From positions 62,001 to 126,000 of the forward strand of contig NZ_BMSV01000006.1 of the NCBI RefSeq assembly GCF_014649335.1: a DNA stretch of 64,000 nt, read 5' to 3'. The notes beneath the pieces were generated by a model. The model was not told the origin of the DNA, searched no databases, and saw nothing but the letters and a program-made list of their open reading frames with translations. The first letter of the stretch is position 1. Each line of letters begins with the position of its first letter. Source of the DNA: Streptomyces roseolilacinus (GTDB lineage Bacteria; Actinomycetota; Actinomycetes; Streptomycetales; Streptomycetaceae). The position numbers and the translations under genes were made by a program. Positions 17,304-27,323 of the stretch are shown one piece after another.

Positions 17304-19073
17304 ATGGGCATTCGGAGCTTGCTGCGCAAGGTGTTCGGACGCGACCGCGACGCGGAGCGCGACGAGTCGACAGCCACTCCCTCCGTCCCGCCCCAGGCGG
17401 AACGCACGGTGCCCCAGGAGGAACCGCCGACGGCGGTCCCGTCCCAGGCGGAACGCCAGGACCCGACCCCGGAGGAGGTCGCGGCGGAACTGGTGGCCGC
17501 CTCCTTCGACAACCCGAAGCCCACGATCCCGGCGGCCCGGGCCGACTCGTCGGAGACTCCGGCCGCTTCCGGTTCCCCGGCAGACGACGCCGCTGAGGCC
17601 CCGGCGGCCCCGGCGGCCGACGCCCCGGAGCCGGCCGCCGAGCCCTCCGAACCGCCCGCCGACGCCCCGGAGCCGGCCGCCGCCGTGGAGCCGGCCCCGC
17701 AGGAGCCCGAGGCCACCGGCTCCGACACGCCCGGTACGGACACCGCCGCCGAGCCCGAGGCCGAGGTGGCGCCGGCGGCCACGGCCCCGGCGGACGAGCC
17801 CGCTGCGGACGCCGTCGAGACGACCGAGGCGACCGAGGCGGCGGCGGATGAGGTGACGGTGACCGAACCCGCCGCCGACACCGCGCCGCGGGAAGCCGAA
17901 GCCGAGCCCGAGGCCGAAACCGAGGTCAAGGCCGAGGCCGAGGTCCAGCCCGAGGTCGAGACCGAGGACAAGGCCGAGCTCGAAGCCGAGGCCGACACCG
18001 AGCCCGTGGCCGAGACCGAGCCCGTGGCCGAGACCGAGCCCGTAGCCGAGACCGAGCCCGTAGCCGAGACCTCCTCCGACACGGACGGTACGGACACCGT
18101 CGACGAGCCGGCGGAGACCACCGCCGAGGCGACCGAGCCCGCCGCCACCGACGCGCCGCAGGAGCACGAGGCCGACACCGAGCCCGAGCCCGAGGCCAAG
18201 GCCGACACCGAGTCCGAGGCCACCACCGAGGCGCCGCAGGAGCCCGAGACCGAGGCCAAGGCAGAGGCAGAGTCCGGGGCCAAGGCCGACACCGCACCCG
18301 AGGCAGAGGCAGAACCCGAGCCCGAGGCAGAACCCGAGCCCTCCGCCCCCGCCGCCTCCGCCTCGCAGGAGGCCGCGGACGGCGAGGAGCCGGCGGCCGG
18401 GAGCGGGGAGCCCGCCGTGGCGTTGCGTCGGGTCAAGGCCGCCGCGCCCGAGGGCGTCGTCGAGGCGTACAAGGCCGCCGGTGCCGCGCTGCGCAAGCGG
18501 GGCATCGCCGGGACGCGGGCCGTGGTGTACCTGGTGCTCGACCGGTCCGGTTCCATGCGCCCGTACTACAAGGACGGCAGCGCCCAGCACCTCGGCGAGC
18601 AGGCGCTCGCGCTCGCCGCGCACCTCGACGAGGACGCGACCGTGCCCGTCGTGTTCTTCTCGACCGAGGTGGACGGCACCGGCGACCTCACCCTCGACAA
18701 CGCCGAGGGCCGGATCGACGCCCTGCACGAGGGCCTGGGCCGCATGGGCCGCACCAACTACGACCGCGCCGTCCACGCGGTCCTCGACCACCACGGGAAG
18801 GCCGACCCGGACCGCCCGGCCCTGGTGATCTTCCAGACGGACGGCGCCCCCGAGTCGAGGACCGCCGCCACGGAGGCCCTCGCCCAGGCCGCGGCGACCG
18901 GGCGGCCGGTGTTCTGGCAGTTCGTCGCGTTCGGCGAGGAGGACGGCAAGGCGTTCGACTACCTGCGCAAGCTGGACGTCGACAACGCGGCCTTCTTCCA
19001 CGCCGGCCCCACCCCCCGGGAAGTCCCGCACGCCCGCTTCTACCGCGAGCTCCTCGCCTCCTGGCCGGCCTGA
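17304..19073 (+). CDS. vWA-domain protein with long acidic Ala/Glu/Pro/Thr repeat arm
   Basis: 589 aa starting [12 protein letters not shown] (ATG 17304, AAAGG about 9 nt upstream). Residues about 25-370 are low-complexity and strongly acidic ([15 protein letters not shown] units), expected to be disordered. Residues about 395-589 form a von Willebrand A domain with a full MIDAS: DRSGS at 413-417, T in GRTNYD, D in FQTDGAP. It closely resembles the TerF/vWA-type domains of tellurium-resistance-like systems. No signal peptide or membrane segment. It diverges from the PhoX-type gene across a 269-bp region containing the Pho box. Function unknown. Confidence 0.8.
   Translation: MGIRSLLRKVFGRDRDAERDESTATPSVPPQAERTVPQEEPPTAVPSQAERQDPTPEEVAAELVAASFDNPKPTIPAARADSSETPAASGSPADDAAEAPAAPAADAPEPAAEPSEPPADAPEPAAAVEPAPQEPEATGSDTPGTDTAAEPEAEVAPAATAPADEPAADAVETTEATEAAADEVTVTEPAADTAPREAEAEPEAETEVKAEAEVQPEVETEDKAELEAEADTEPVAETEPVAETEPVAETEPVAETSSDTDGTDTVDEPAETTAEATEPAATDAPQEHEADTEPEPEAKADTESEATTEAPQEPETEAKAEAESGAKADTAPEAEAEPEPEAEPEPSAPAASASQEAADGEEPAAGSGEPAVALRRVKAAAPEGVVEAYKAAGAALRKRGIAGTRAVVYLVLDRSGSMRPYYKDGSAQHLGEQALALAAHLDEDATVPVVFFSTEVDGTGDLTLDNAEGRIDALHEGLGRMGRTNYDRAVHAVLDHHGKADPDRPALVIFQTDGAPESRTAATEALAQAAATGRPVFWQFVAFGEEDGKAFDYLRKLDVDNAAFFHAGPTPREVPHARFYRELLASWPA
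18000..18071 (+). repeat. Four tandem copies of an 18-bp in-frame unit
   Basis: GAGCCCGTGGCCGAGACC repeats four times (copies 3 and 4 have A for G at position 9), encoding EPVAET four times inside the vWA protein's acidic arm. Copy-number variation between strains is likely. Confidence 0.9.
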
Positions 19074-19333
19074 GGCACCGCCGCCGGTACGGGGGCCGGG
19101 TCGACCGCCACGACCAGGCCCCCGCCGGGCCCGGCCCGTACCGTCCCGCCGTGCGCCTCCGCGACGGCCACGCGCACCGCCGCCTCCCCGGCCCCGCTTC
19201 CCACGGCACCCGTCCACCCGCCGCCGTGCTCCCGCGACCTCTCCGGGCGGCCCCCGGCTCCGGCGTGGTCAGGGCGGTGAGCGGCGGTGAACGGAGGTGA
19301 GGACCGCTTCGCCCGACCGATAGGATTTCGACC

Positions 19334-20953
19334 ATGGCGGCCACTGGATCCGAGAAGCAGGGGGACGAAGGCGTGAAGGCCTTCTACGTATCGACCCCCA
19401 TCTACTACGTCAACGACGCTCCTCACCTGGGCCACGCCTACACGACCGTCGCAGGCGACGTGCTCACGCGCTGGCACCGTCAGCGCGGCGAGAAGGTGTG
19501 GTACCTCACCGGCACGGACGAGCACGGTCAGAAGATCATGCGCACGGCCGACGCGAACGGGGTCACCCCGCAGGAGTGGTGCGACAAGCTCGTCGAGGAG
19601 GCGTGGAAGCCCCTCTGGGAGCACCTGGACATCGCCAACGACGACTTCATCCGCACCACGGAGAAGCGGCACACGGACCGCGTCCAGGAGTTCGTGCAGG
19701 ACCTGTACGACAAGGGCGAGGTCTACAAGGGCGGCTACGAGGGCCCGTACTGCGTGGGCTGCGAGGAGTACAAGCTCCCCGGCGACCTGATCGAGGACGA
19801 GCAGGGCGCGAAGCTCTGCCCGGTCCACAAGAGGCCGGTGGAGATCCTCAAGGAGGAGAACTACTTCTTCAAGCTCTCCGCGTACGGCCCGAAGCTCCTG
19901 GAGTTCTACGAGGCGAACCCGGGCTTCATCCAGCCCGAGTCGGCCCGCAACGAGGTCGTGAACTTCGTCAAGCAGGGCCTCCAGGACCTGTCGATCTCCC
20001 GTTCCACGTTCGACTGGGGCATCCCGATCCCGTGGGACGACAAGCACGTCATCTACGTGTGGGTCGACGCCCTCCTGAACTACGCGACGGCCGTCGGCTA
20101 CGGCTCCGACCAGGCCAAGTTCGAGTCGACGTTCCCCGCGAACGTGCACCTGGTCGGCAAGGACATCCTGCGCTTCCACGCGGTGATCTGGCCCGCGATG
20201 CTGATGGCGCAGGGCCTGCCCCTGCCGGGGAAGGTCGCCGCGAACGGCTGGCTGATGGTCGGCGGCGAGAAGATGTCGAAGTCGAACCTGACCGGCATCA
20301 AGCCGCAGGACCTGACCTCGCACTTCGGCGTGGACGCCTACCGCTGGTACTTCCTGCGGGCGATCGCGTTCGGCAGCGACGGCTCGTTCTCGTGGGAGGA
20401 CTTCACCGCCCGCTACACCTCCGAGCTGGCCAACGACTACGGCAACCTCGCCTCGCGCGTCGCGGCGATGGTCGGCAAGTACTTCGACGGCGCCCTGCCG
20501 GAGGCCACGGCCGCCGGCGACGCCGAGCAGGCGGTCCGGGACGGCCTGGCGGAGGCGGTCGCGGAGGCCGACCGGAAGATCGGCGAGGAGCTGGACTTCC
20601 AGGGCGGCATCCTGGCGGTCTTCGACTTCGTGAAGCAGGTCAACGGCTACATCACGGAGCAGGAGCCCTGGAAGGTCGCGAAGGACACCTCGGACGAGGG
20701 CCGCGCGCGCCTGGCGACGATCCTGTACACGGCGGCCGAGTCGCTCCGCGCGGTGGCAGTCCTGCTGAACCCGATCATGCCGGAGACGTCCCGGAAGCTG
20801 TGGGACTCCCTCGGCGCGGAGCCCGCCCTGGGCGCCCTCGCCGACCAGCCGCTCACCGAGGCCGGCCGGTGGGGCCAGCTCACGCCCGGCGTGACGGTGA
20901 CGAAGGGCGCGGTCCTGTTCCCGCGCCTGGAGGAGCCCAAGAAGGACGCCTGA
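19334..20953 (+). CDS. metG: Methionine--tRNA ligase
   Basis: 539-aa class I aminoacyl-tRNA synthetase. HIGH-like motif PHLGH (about residues 31-35), zinc knuckle with CVGC and the later CPVHK, GTDEHGQKI, and KMSKS in GGEKMSKSNL (about 313-317); anticodon-binding helical domain with NDYGNLASRV. Length is that of the short MetG form without a C-terminal dimerisation domain. The annotated ATG has no strong site; a GTG at 19373 (V-K-A-F-Y-V-S) is preceded by AGGGGGACGAAGG and could be the true start. Terminator at 20967. Confidence 0.95.
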   Translation: MAATGSEKQGDEGVKAFYVSTPIYYVNDAPHLGHAYTTVAGDVLTRWHRQRGEKVWYLTGTDEHGQKIMRTADANGVTPQEWCDKLVEEAWKPLWEHLDIANDDFIRTTEKRHTDRVQEFVQDLYDKGEVYKGGYEGPYCVGCEEYKLPGDLIEDEQGAKLCPVHKRPVEILKEENYFFKLSAYGPKLLEFYEANPGFIQPESARNEVVNFVKQGLQDLSISRSTFDWGIPIPWDDKHVIYVWVDALLNYATAVGYGSDQAKFESTFPANVHLVGKDILRFHAVIWPAMLMAQGLPLPGKVAANGWLMVGGEKMSKSNLTGIKPQDLTSHFGVDAYRWYFLRAIAFGSDGSFSWEDFTARYTSELANDYGNLASRVAAMVGKYFDGALPEATAAGDAEQAVRDGLAEAVAEADRKIGEELDFQGGILAVFDFVKQVNGYITEQEPWKVAKDTSDEGRARLATILYTAAESLRAVAVLLNPIMPETSRKLWDSLGAEPALGALADQPLTEAGRWGQLTPGVTVTKGAVLFPRLEEPKKDA

Positions 20954-20966
20954 CGGCACCCCGCGA

Positions 20967-20997
20967 GGACCGCCGCCCCGCCGTGGGGCGGCGGTCC
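20967..20997. terminator. metG terminator
   Basis: Perfect 13-bp stem (20967-20979 with 20985-20997) with a 5-nt loop, 14 nt after the metG stop. Confidence 0.8.
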
Positions 20998-21211
20998 CGT
21001 GCGTCCGGCGGCCCTCCGGCCCCGGCCGCCCCGCGTGTGACCGCCCGGCGGACCACCCGGCGCCGGTCCGGACGGGCCCCGCCCGCTCCCGGCCGGGGTG
21101 GGTCCGCCCGGTACTGTCCGGGCGTGGCCGTCCGGTGCCTGCCCGGTGACGACGAGGTCCCGGTCCGATCCCCGCGCGCCCGCGCGCCCGTACCGCCGCC
21201 GAGGAGCCCCC

Positions 21212-22213
21212 GTGCCCGCTGCCGTCGCCCGCCGGGCCTGGCTGACCGATCTGCCCGTACTGCTGGTCGCCGTGGTGTGGGGGTCCAGTTACCTGGCCGC
21301 CAAGGGGATCACCACCACCGGGACCGTGGTCGCCGTGCTGGTGCTGCGGTTCGCGGTCGTGGTGCCCGTGCTGGTCGTCGCCGGGTGGCGGAGGCTGCGG
21401 GCGATGAACCGGGCGCAGGTGCGGGGCGCCGGGGTCCTGGGGGCGATCCTCGCGGGGATCTTCCTCCTGGAGACGTACGGCCTGGTCCACACCTCCGCGA
21501 CCAACGCCGGGCTGATCATCAGCCTCACCATGATCCTCACCCCGGTCGCGGAGAGCCGGCTGCGCCGGACCCGGCTGTCCGGGGCGTTCACGGCGGCGGC
21601 CGGGATGTCGGTGCTGGGGGTGGTGCTGCTGACGCAGGGCACCGGCTTCAGCGCCCCGTCCGGCGGGGACCTGCTGATGCTGGCCGCCGCCGTGGCCCGC
21701 ACGGTGCACGTGCTGGCGATGGCGCGGATGGAGTCGGTGCGGGGCGCGGACTCCCTGTCGCTGACGACCGTCCAGCTGGGCGGGGCGGTCCTGGTGTTCG
21801 CGGCGCTGGCGGCGGCGGGGGCCGGCGGGGACGGTACGCCGTGGGCGGTGGCCTCCGGCTTCGGGGCGGGCGAGTGGCTGGGTCTGCTGTACCTGTCGGT
21901 GTTCTGCACGCTGTTCGCGTTCTTCGTCCAGATGTGGGCCGTACGGCGCACCTCCCCGTCGCGGGTGAGCCTCCTGCTCGGTACGGAGCCGGTGTGGGCG
22001 GCCGTGCTGGGCATCGTGCTGGCGGGCGACCGGCCGGGGTGGCCGGGGCTCGTGGGCGTCGCGCTGGTCCTGTGCGGTACGGCGTGGGGGCGTGCCGCCG
22101 CCGACCGGGACCAGGAGCGGGTCGCGGACCGGGTCCCGGGGCGGGCGGCGGCCGGCGGGGGTGCCGGGTCCGGTGGCCCGGTCGGCGAACCGGGCCGGGC
22201 GCCGGTGTCCTGA
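21212..22213 (+). CDS. EamA/DMT-family transporter
   Basis: 333 aa, ten hydrophobic segments in two EamA repeats (VVWGSSYLAAKGI near the start; GTEPVWAAVLGIVLAGDRPGWPGLVGVALVLCG in the second repeat). GTG 21212 chosen because GAGGAG lies 6 nt upstream; the frame is open further upstream without homology. The C-terminal 40 residues are Gly/Ala/Arg-rich. Likely a metabolite or amino acid exporter; substrate unknown. It converges on the L,D-transpeptidase gene with stop codons abutting. Confidence 0.8.
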   Translation: MPAAVARRAWLTDLPVLLVAVVWGSSYLAAKGITTTGTVVAVLVLRFAVVVPVLVVAGWRRLRAMNRAQVRGAGVLGAILAGIFLLETYGLVHTSATNAGLIISLTMILTPVAESRLRRTRLSGAFTAAAGMSVLGVVLLTQGTGFSAPSGGDLLMLAAAVARTVHVLAMARMESVRGADSLSLTTVQLGGAVLVFAALAAAGAGGDGTPWAVASGFGAGEWLGLLYLSVFCTLFAFFVQMWAVRRTSPSRVSLLLGTEPVWAAVLGIVLAGDRPGWPGLVGVALVLCGTAWGRAAADRDQERVADRVPGRAAAGGGAGSGGPVGEPGRAPVS

Positions 22214-22993
22214 TCAGCGGCCCAGGCTCCGCACGTCGCCCATCACCACCACCGGCCGGTGCGCCGGGTCCAGCCACCTCAGCAGCTCCCGCATGTGGGC
22301 GCGGGTCAGCGACACGCAGCCCTGGGTGGGCCCGTCGTGGTCGACGTGGATCCAGATGCCGCCGCCGCGCTCCTCGCCGAGCGGGCGGGTCCAGTCCAGG
22401 GGCGTCGTGCCGGGGACGCGGTTGTAGTTGATGGCGACGACGTAGTCGAACGACCCCTCCAGCGGTTCGCCCAGGGAGCCGCTGCCGGTGGCGGTGAAGC
22501 CGGTGTCCTGGTCGTAGGGGAGCTTCGCGCCCGGGTCCGGGAGGAGGCCGCCCGCGTCGGTGAGGCCGAAGACGCCGATCGGGGAGCGCAGGTCGCCCTG
22601 GACGTGGTGGTCGGTCCAGCCCCGCACGCCGTTGTGCACGGGCCACGGCTGGGACGCGGCGGTCCAGCCGGTGCCGGGGCGGCGTTCGTACAGGGTGACC
22701 GTGCCGGTGTTCACGTCCCGGCCGTGGCCCTGGACGACGACGGCCTGGCGGCTGTCGTCCGGGACCGCGGCGCGGGTGGCGGGGCCGAGGCCGGGGATCT
22801 CGGCGGGCGCGGCGGGCGGCCCGGGCGCGGCGGGCGGGGCGGCGTGGCCCGCTCGGCTCCGGGCGGCCGCCGCGCCGGCCGACGCCCGGTCGCGGTCGCC
22901 GCCGGACCCGCCGGCGGCGCAGGCGGTCAGCGGCAGGAACGCGAACAGCAGCGTCGCGGCGAGGAGGCGGCGGGAGCGTCGCAGGACGGGCAT
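22214..22993 (-). CDS. L,D-transpeptidase catalytic-domain lipoprotein
   Basis: 259 aa. A lipobox LTAC (Cys about residue 25) follows a signal peptide, so it is a membrane-anchored exported protein. The catalytic region ends with HVDHDGPTQGCVSL, where His and Cys match the YkuD-type L,D-transpeptidase active site (H-x14-S/T-x-G-C). Such enzymes form 3-3 cross-links or attach proteins to peptidoglycan; this short single-domain version lacks an Ig-like or LysM domain. GAAAGG before ATG 22993; the frame stays open to 23236. Confidence 0.8.
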   Translation of the reverse strand: MPVLRRSRRLLAATLLFAFLPLTACAAGGSGGDRDRASAGAAAARSRAGHAAPPAAPGPPAAPAEIPGLGPATRAAVPDDSRQAVVVQGHGRDVNTGTVTLYERRPGTGWTAASQPWPVHNGVRGWTDHHVQGDLRSPIGVFGLTDAGGLLPDPGAKLPYDQDTGFTATGSGSLGEPLEGSFDYVVAINYNRVPGTTPLDWTRPLGEERGGGIWIHVDHDGPTQGCVSLTRAHMRELLRWLDPAHRPVVVMGDVRSLGR

Positions 22994-23281
22994 GTCGGGC
23001 CTTTCGACGGGGCGGCTTCGGGGGTCCGGGGGGTCTCCCCCTTCACAGGTCCCACGGCGAGCCCCACCCGGAACGCCCCCACCCGCAGGACGCCCCCGTA
23101 CGCACGCCCCCACCCGGCCGACGCCTGCCCCGGTCGCCCCGGCCGACACCTGTCCCGGCCCGGCACCCGCCTGTCCCGGCCCGACATCCCGCCTGGCCCG
23201 GGTCGTCCCGCCCCGCGCCCGGCGGCCCCGGCCCACGGGCGACCCCGCCCCGCGGCGGACAACCCCGCGGCGGGTACGGGA
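22994..23281. other. Intergenic, C-rich, imperfect repeats
   Basis: 288 bp between the lipoprotein start and the aspS terminator. Low-complexity C-rich sequence on the plus strand; CCTGTCCCGGCCCG is present at 23149 and 23170 (21-nt period). No gene or RNA motif recognised; it must hold the lipoprotein promoter. Confidence 0.5.
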
Positions 23282-23313
23282 AAGGCCCCGGGACCGTGGG
23301 GTCCCGGGGCCTT
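23282..23313 (-). terminator. aspS terminator
   Basis: Perfect 14-bp stem (23282-23295 with 23300-23313) and GTGG loop, 18 nt beyond the aspS stop. Confidence 0.85.
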
Positions 23314-23331
23314 CGCCGGCCTGGGCCGTGC

Positions 23332-25098
23332 CTACTTGTCGGACACCGGCTTGCGCAGCGCGATGTTCAGCTCCCGCAGGCGCGTCTCGTCCAGCTCCGT
23401 CGGGGCGCCCATCATCAGGTCCTGGGCGTTGCCGTTGAGCGGGAACGCGATGGTCTCGCGGATGTTCGGCTCGTCGGCCAGCAGCATGACGATGCGGTCG
23501 ACGCCCGGGGCGATGCCGCCGTGCGGAGGGGCGCCGAAGCGGAACGCGCGGAGCATGCCCGCGAACTCCTGCTCGACGGTCTCCCGGTCGTACCCGGCGA
23601 TCTCGAACGCCTTGATCATGATCTCCGGCTCGTGGTTCCGGATCGCGCCGGAGGACAGCTCGACGCCGTTGCAGACGATGTCGTACTGCCAGGCGAGGAT
23701 GTCGAGCGGGTCCTTCTCCTCCAGGTCCTTCATGCCGCCCTGCGGCATCGAGAAGGGGTTGTGCGAGAAGTCGATCTTCCCGGTCTCCTCGTCCTTCTCG
23801 TACATCGGGAAGTCGACGATCCAGCAGAAGCGGAAGACGTTCTCCTCGAAGTGGCCGGCGCGCTTGGCGGCCTCGACGCGCACGGCGCCCATGATCTTGG
23901 AGACCTCGTCGAAGTCGCCGGCGCCGAAGAACACGGCGTGGCCGGGCTTCAGGCCGAGGCGGTCGACGAGCGTCTTGACGTCGTCCTCGGTGAGGAACTT
24001 CGCGATCGGGCCGCTGAGCGCCATGTCCTCGCCGACGCGGATCCAGGCGAGGCCCTTCGCGCCGTGCTCGACGGCGAAGTCGCCCATCGAGTCGAAGAAC
24101 TTGCGCGGCTGGTCCTGCACGGCCGGGACCGGCAGGGCGCGGACGTGCTTGCCGGCGAACGCCTTGAACCCGGAGTCCGCGAAGACGTCCGTGAGGTCGA
24201 CGAGCTCCAGCCGGGCGCGCAGGTCCGGCTTGTCGGAGCCGTACTTCAGCATCGCCTCGCGGAACGGGATCCGCGGGAACGGCGACGTGACGTGGCGGCC
24301 GCCGCCGAACTCCTCGAACAGCTCGGTCATGAGCTTCTCGATCGGCTGGAAGACGTCCTCCTGCTCGACGAAGGACATCTCCACGTCGAGCTGGTAGAAC
24401 TCGCCCGGCGAGCGGTCGGCGCGGGCGTCCTCGTCGCGGAAGCAGGGCGCGATCTGGAAGTAGCGGTCGAAGCCGGAGACCATCAGCAGCTGCTTGAACT
24501 GCTGCGGCGCCTGCGGCAGCGCGTAGAACTTGCCCGGGTTGAGGCGGGAGGGCACGACGAAGTCGCGGGCGCCCTCGGGGGAGGTCGCGGTGAGGATCGG
24601 CGTGGCCATCTCGTTGAAGCCGAGGGCGACCATCTTCTGCCGGATCGCGGAGATCACGGCCGTGCGCAGCATGATGTTGCGGTGCATGCGCTCGCGGCGC
24701 AGGTCGAGGAAGCGGTACTCCAGGCGGCGCTCCTCGTTGACGCCGTCGTCCGTGTTGATGGTGAACGGCAGCGGCCCGGCGGCGCCCAGCACCTCGACCG
24801 CGGAGACCTCGACCTCGACCTCGCCGGTCGGCAGGTCCGCGTTGACGTTCTCGGCGCCGCGCGAGACGACCTTGCCGTCCACGCGGACGACGGACTCCTT
24901 GGTCTGCTTGTCGAGGGCCTCGTACGCGGCGGTGCCGGGACGGGCGACGAGCTGCGTGATCCCGTAGTGGTCGCGCAGATCGATGAAGAGGATGCCGCCC
25001 AGGTCGCGCCGATTGTGCAGCCAGCCGCTCAGCCGGACGTCGGTGCCGACGTCAGAAGCGCGGAGCTCGCCGCAGGTGTGGGACCTGTACCGATGCAT
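23332..25098 (-). CDS. aspS: Aspartate--tRNA ligase
   Basis: 588-aa class IIb synthetase. N-terminal OB-fold ([26 protein letters not shown]), motif 1 region, motif 2 [32 protein letters not shown], bacterial GAD insertion domain (about residues 290-415), and motif 3 [13 protein letters not shown] near the end. The length and GAD insert mark the bacterial type. Leaderless or short-leader start: parS lies 30 nt upstream of the ATG. Ended by the hairpin at 23282. Confidence 0.97.
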   Translation of the reverse strand: MHRYRSHTCGELRASDVGTDVRLSGWLHNRRDLGGILFIDLRDHYGITQLVARPGTAAYEALDKQTKESVVRVDGKVVSRGAENVNADLPTGEVEVEVSAVEVLGAAGPLPFTINTDDGVNEERRLEYRFLDLRRERMHRNIMLRTAVISAIRQKMVALGFNEMATPILTATSPEGARDFVVPSRLNPGKFYALPQAPQQFKQLLMVSGFDRYFQIAPCFRDEDARADRSPGEFYQLDVEMSFVEQEDVFQPIEKLMTELFEEFGGGRHVTSPFPRIPFREAMLKYGSDKPDLRARLELVDLTDVFADSGFKAFAGKHVRALPVPAVQDQPRKFFDSMGDFAVEHGAKGLAWIRVGEDMALSGPIAKFLTEDDVKTLVDRLGLKPGHAVFFGAGDFDEVSKIMGAVRVEAAKRAGHFEENVFRFCWIVDFPMYEKDEETGKIDFSHNPFSMPQGGMKDLEEKDPLDILAWQYDIVCNGVELSSGAIRNHEPEIMIKAFEIAGYDRETVEQEFAGMLRAFRFGAPPHGGIAPGVDRIVMLLADEPNIRETIAFPLNGNAQDLMMGAPTELDETRLRELNIALRKPVSDK

Positions 25099-25127
25099 CG
25101 TGGTTCATCCAGTCTTCGCGGATCGGG

Positions 25128-25153
25128 GTCTGTGTTTCACGTGAAACACAGAC
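25128..25153. other. parS centromere site (ParB-binding)
   Basis: The 16-mer TGTTTCACGTGAAACA (25133-25148) equals the canonical ParB consensus; the dyad extends to 26 bp (GTC at 25128 and GAC at 25151). It lies in the short gap between aspS and the divergent regulator gene, so it may also touch their promoters. Streptomyces carry such sites clustered around oriC. Confidence 0.95.
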
Positions 25154-25226
25154 CAGGGTACCGGGCGACCGGTTCCGGGCCTTCGCACAGTGGCGTCGCT
25201 TCGGCCCGGCTCCATAAAGTGGGGCA

Positions 25227-27323
25227 ATGCGCACCGAGGACGTCCTGGCCGCGATCCTGACCGGTCTGTGGCGTTGGGACAACGCGACCGGAATCGTCGA
25301 GCTCGACGCCGAGGCGGCCCGGTTGCTCGGGTTGCCCGCCGAGCCCACGGAGCTGACGGAGGGCGCCGTGCGCTCCCGTTTCCACCCGGTCGACTGGAAC
25401 GAGATCGACGGCGTGGTCAACCTGGCGCTCGCGGAGGGCACCCTCGCCGAGTCGCGCCTGCGGGTGATGGACGAGGGCGGCCGGGTGATCCGCACCGTGC
25501 GGTCGCGGGCGAAGCCGACGGTCGACGACTCGGGCCTCCATCTGGTCGGCACCCTGCAGGAGGTCGCGGAGCCGGACCCGGGGAGGGCCGCGCGGTCGCC
25601 GGTGACGGGCGACTGGCGGCGGTCACGGGAGGCGTTCCTGCTGGACGCGGGCCGGGCGCTGGCGGAGGCGCGGTCGACGGCGGAGGTACTGCGGGTCGCG
25701 GCGTCGCTGTCGATGCCCGGGTTCTCGCCGGACGGGCTCGCGGTGTTCGGGGTCGCGGGCGACCGGTTGACGATCATGGGCCAGCACGGGTACCGCCCCG
25801 GTGACGAGGACCCGTTCGCGGACATGCCGCTGGACACGGACTACCCGGCGGCGGAGGTCGTCCGCACCGGGCGGGCGATCTACCTGTCGACGCCGGAGGA
25901 GTACCGCAAGCGGTTCCCGGCGACGTGGCCGCTGGCGCGGCGGTTCGGCCGGGAGTCGTGGGCGTTCCTGCCGCTGGTCGTCGCGGGCCGGACGATGGGC
26001 GCGTGGCTGGCGGCCTTCACCCACCGGGTCGGGTTCTCCCCGGACGAGCGGTCGGTGCTGACCACGGTGGCGCGGATGCTGGCGCAGGCGCTGGCCCGGG
26101 CGGGGCTCGCGGAGTCGGAGCGGGAGCTGTCGCTGGGCCTGCAGCGGACGATGCTGCCGGTGCTGGGCCCGGCGATCCCCGGCATGGAGGTGGCCGCGCG
26201 GTACGTGCCGACGGGCGGCGGGCTCCAGGTGGGCGGCGACTGGTACGACATGATCCAGCTGCCCGGCGGGCGGGCCGCGTTCGTGATCGGCGACGTGCAG
26301 GGGCACGACGTGCGGGCGGCGGGGCTGATGGGCCAGCTGCGGATCGCCCTGCGCGCGTACGCCTCGGAGGGGCACCGGCCGGACGCGGTGCTGTCGCGGG
26401 CGTCGCGGTTCCTGTACGGGATCACCGAGGGCGGCGGTGGCGGCTCCGACGCCGACGGGGCGCGGTTCGCGACCTGCCTGTACCTGGAGGTCGACCCGGC
26501 GACGGGCACGCTGGACATCGCCCGCGCCGGGCACCCGGACCCGGCGGTGCTGATGGCGGACGGCACGGTGCTGCTGCGGCCGACGGACGGCGGGCTGCCG
26601 CTGGGGATCGTCCCGGACACGGACTACCCGACGACCCGGATGACGCTGGAGCCGGGCGAGACGCTGATGGTCTGCACGGACGGCCTGCTGGAGACCGGCG
26701 GGCACGACATGGAGACGGGCTGGCTGCGGGTCCGCAAGCTGCTGGAGGAGTACGACCCGCACCGCGAGTCGCTGGAGGTCCTCGCGGACTCGCTGGTGCA
26801 GGCGGTGCACGGGCCGGGTTCGCACCACACGACGGGCCCGCTCGCGGACCGCCGCGAGGACGACATCGCGGTGCTCCTGCTGTCCCGCGCGGGTGAGCCG
26901 GCCGGGCGGGCGGCCCCGCCGCGGCGCGTGGTGCTGACGATCGCGCAGGCGGAGCCGGAGCGGATCGCGGGGGCGCGGCGGCAGATGCGGGAGCTGCTGC
27001 ACGACTGGGCGGACGAGGACCAGCGCGACTCGGCGGTGCTGATGGTGTCGGAGATGATCACAAACGTGCTGGTCCACACGGACGGGGACGCGCTGCTGGT
27101 GGCGGAGGCGCGCGGGGAGCACGGCGGGAGGCGGCTGCGGGTGGAGGTCGCGGACGCGAGCGACGAGCTGCCGCACCGCCGCCGGCCCGGCGAGATGGCC
27201 TCGTCGGGGCGCGGGCTGGTGCTGATGGAGATGCTGGCGCACGCGTGGGGCGTGGACCCTCGGGGCGAGGGCAAGTCCATCTGGTTCGAGCTCTACGAGG
27301 GCGGGACGCCGGCCGCCGGGTGA
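25227..27323 (+). CDS. PAS-GAF-SpoIIE phosphatase with C-terminal HATPase (RsbU/RsbW-like)
   Basis: 698 aa. Residues about 1-115 PAS-like, about 135-300 GAF-like, about 310-545 a SpoIIE/PP2C domain with metal residues in VGGDWYDMI, FVIGDVQGHDVRAAG and MVCTDGLLE and REDDIAVLL, and about 560-690 a GHKL ATPase/kinase domain with N box SEMITNVLVHT, D in VADASDELP and GRGLVLMEMLAHAWGV. Such proteins act in anti-sigma or anti-anti-sigma partner switching, here as a kinase-phosphatase pair in one chain. No partner is encoded nearby. It overlaps the convergent AI-2E gene by 31 nt. Confidence 0.9.
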   Translation: MRTEDVLAAILTGLWRWDNATGIVELDAEAARLLGLPAEPTELTEGAVRSRFHPVDWNEIDGVVNLALAEGTLAESRLRVMDEGGRVIRTVRSRAKPTVDDSGLHLVGTLQEVAEPDPGRAARSPVTGDWRRSREAFLLDAGRALAEARSTAEVLRVAASLSMPGFSPDGLAVFGVAGDRLTIMGQHGYRPGDEDPFADMPLDTDYPAAEVVRTGRAIYLSTPEEYRKRFPATWPLARRFGRESWAFLPLVVAGRTMGAWLAAFTHRVGFSPDERSVLTTVARMLAQALARAGLAESERELSLGLQRTMLPVLGPAIPGMEVAARYVPTGGGLQVGGDWYDMIQLPGGRAAFVIGDVQGHDVRAAGLMGQLRIALRAYASEGHRPDAVLSRASRFLYGITEGGGGGSDADGARFATCLYLEVDPATGTLDIARAGHPDPAVLMADGTVLLRPTDGGLPLGIVPDTDYPTTRMTLEPGETLMVCTDGLLETGGHDMETGWLRVRKLLEEYDPHRESLEVLADSLVQAVHGPGSHHTTGPLADRREDDIAVLLLSRAGEPAGRAAPPRRVVLTIAQAEPERIAGARRQMRELLHDWADEDQRDSAVLMVSEMITNVLVHTDGDALLVAEARGEHGGRRLRVEVADASDELPHRRRPGEMASSGRGLVLMEMLAHAWGVDPRGEGKSIWFELYEGGTPAAG

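Noticed and set aside
18000..18071. Tandem repeats considered as a CRISPR array
   Set aside because: The units abut with no spacers and encode EPVAET in frame, so this is a coding microsatellite.
15188..18556. 1122-codon minus-strand frame, Ser/Ala-rich at its start
   Set aside because: It is the mirror of the vWA protein's acidic repeats and of the PhoX-type gene in another frame; no domain motif and no start site.
25099..25226. T-box leader for aspS
   Set aside because: No T-box consensus or antiterminator stem; the gap holds parS instead.
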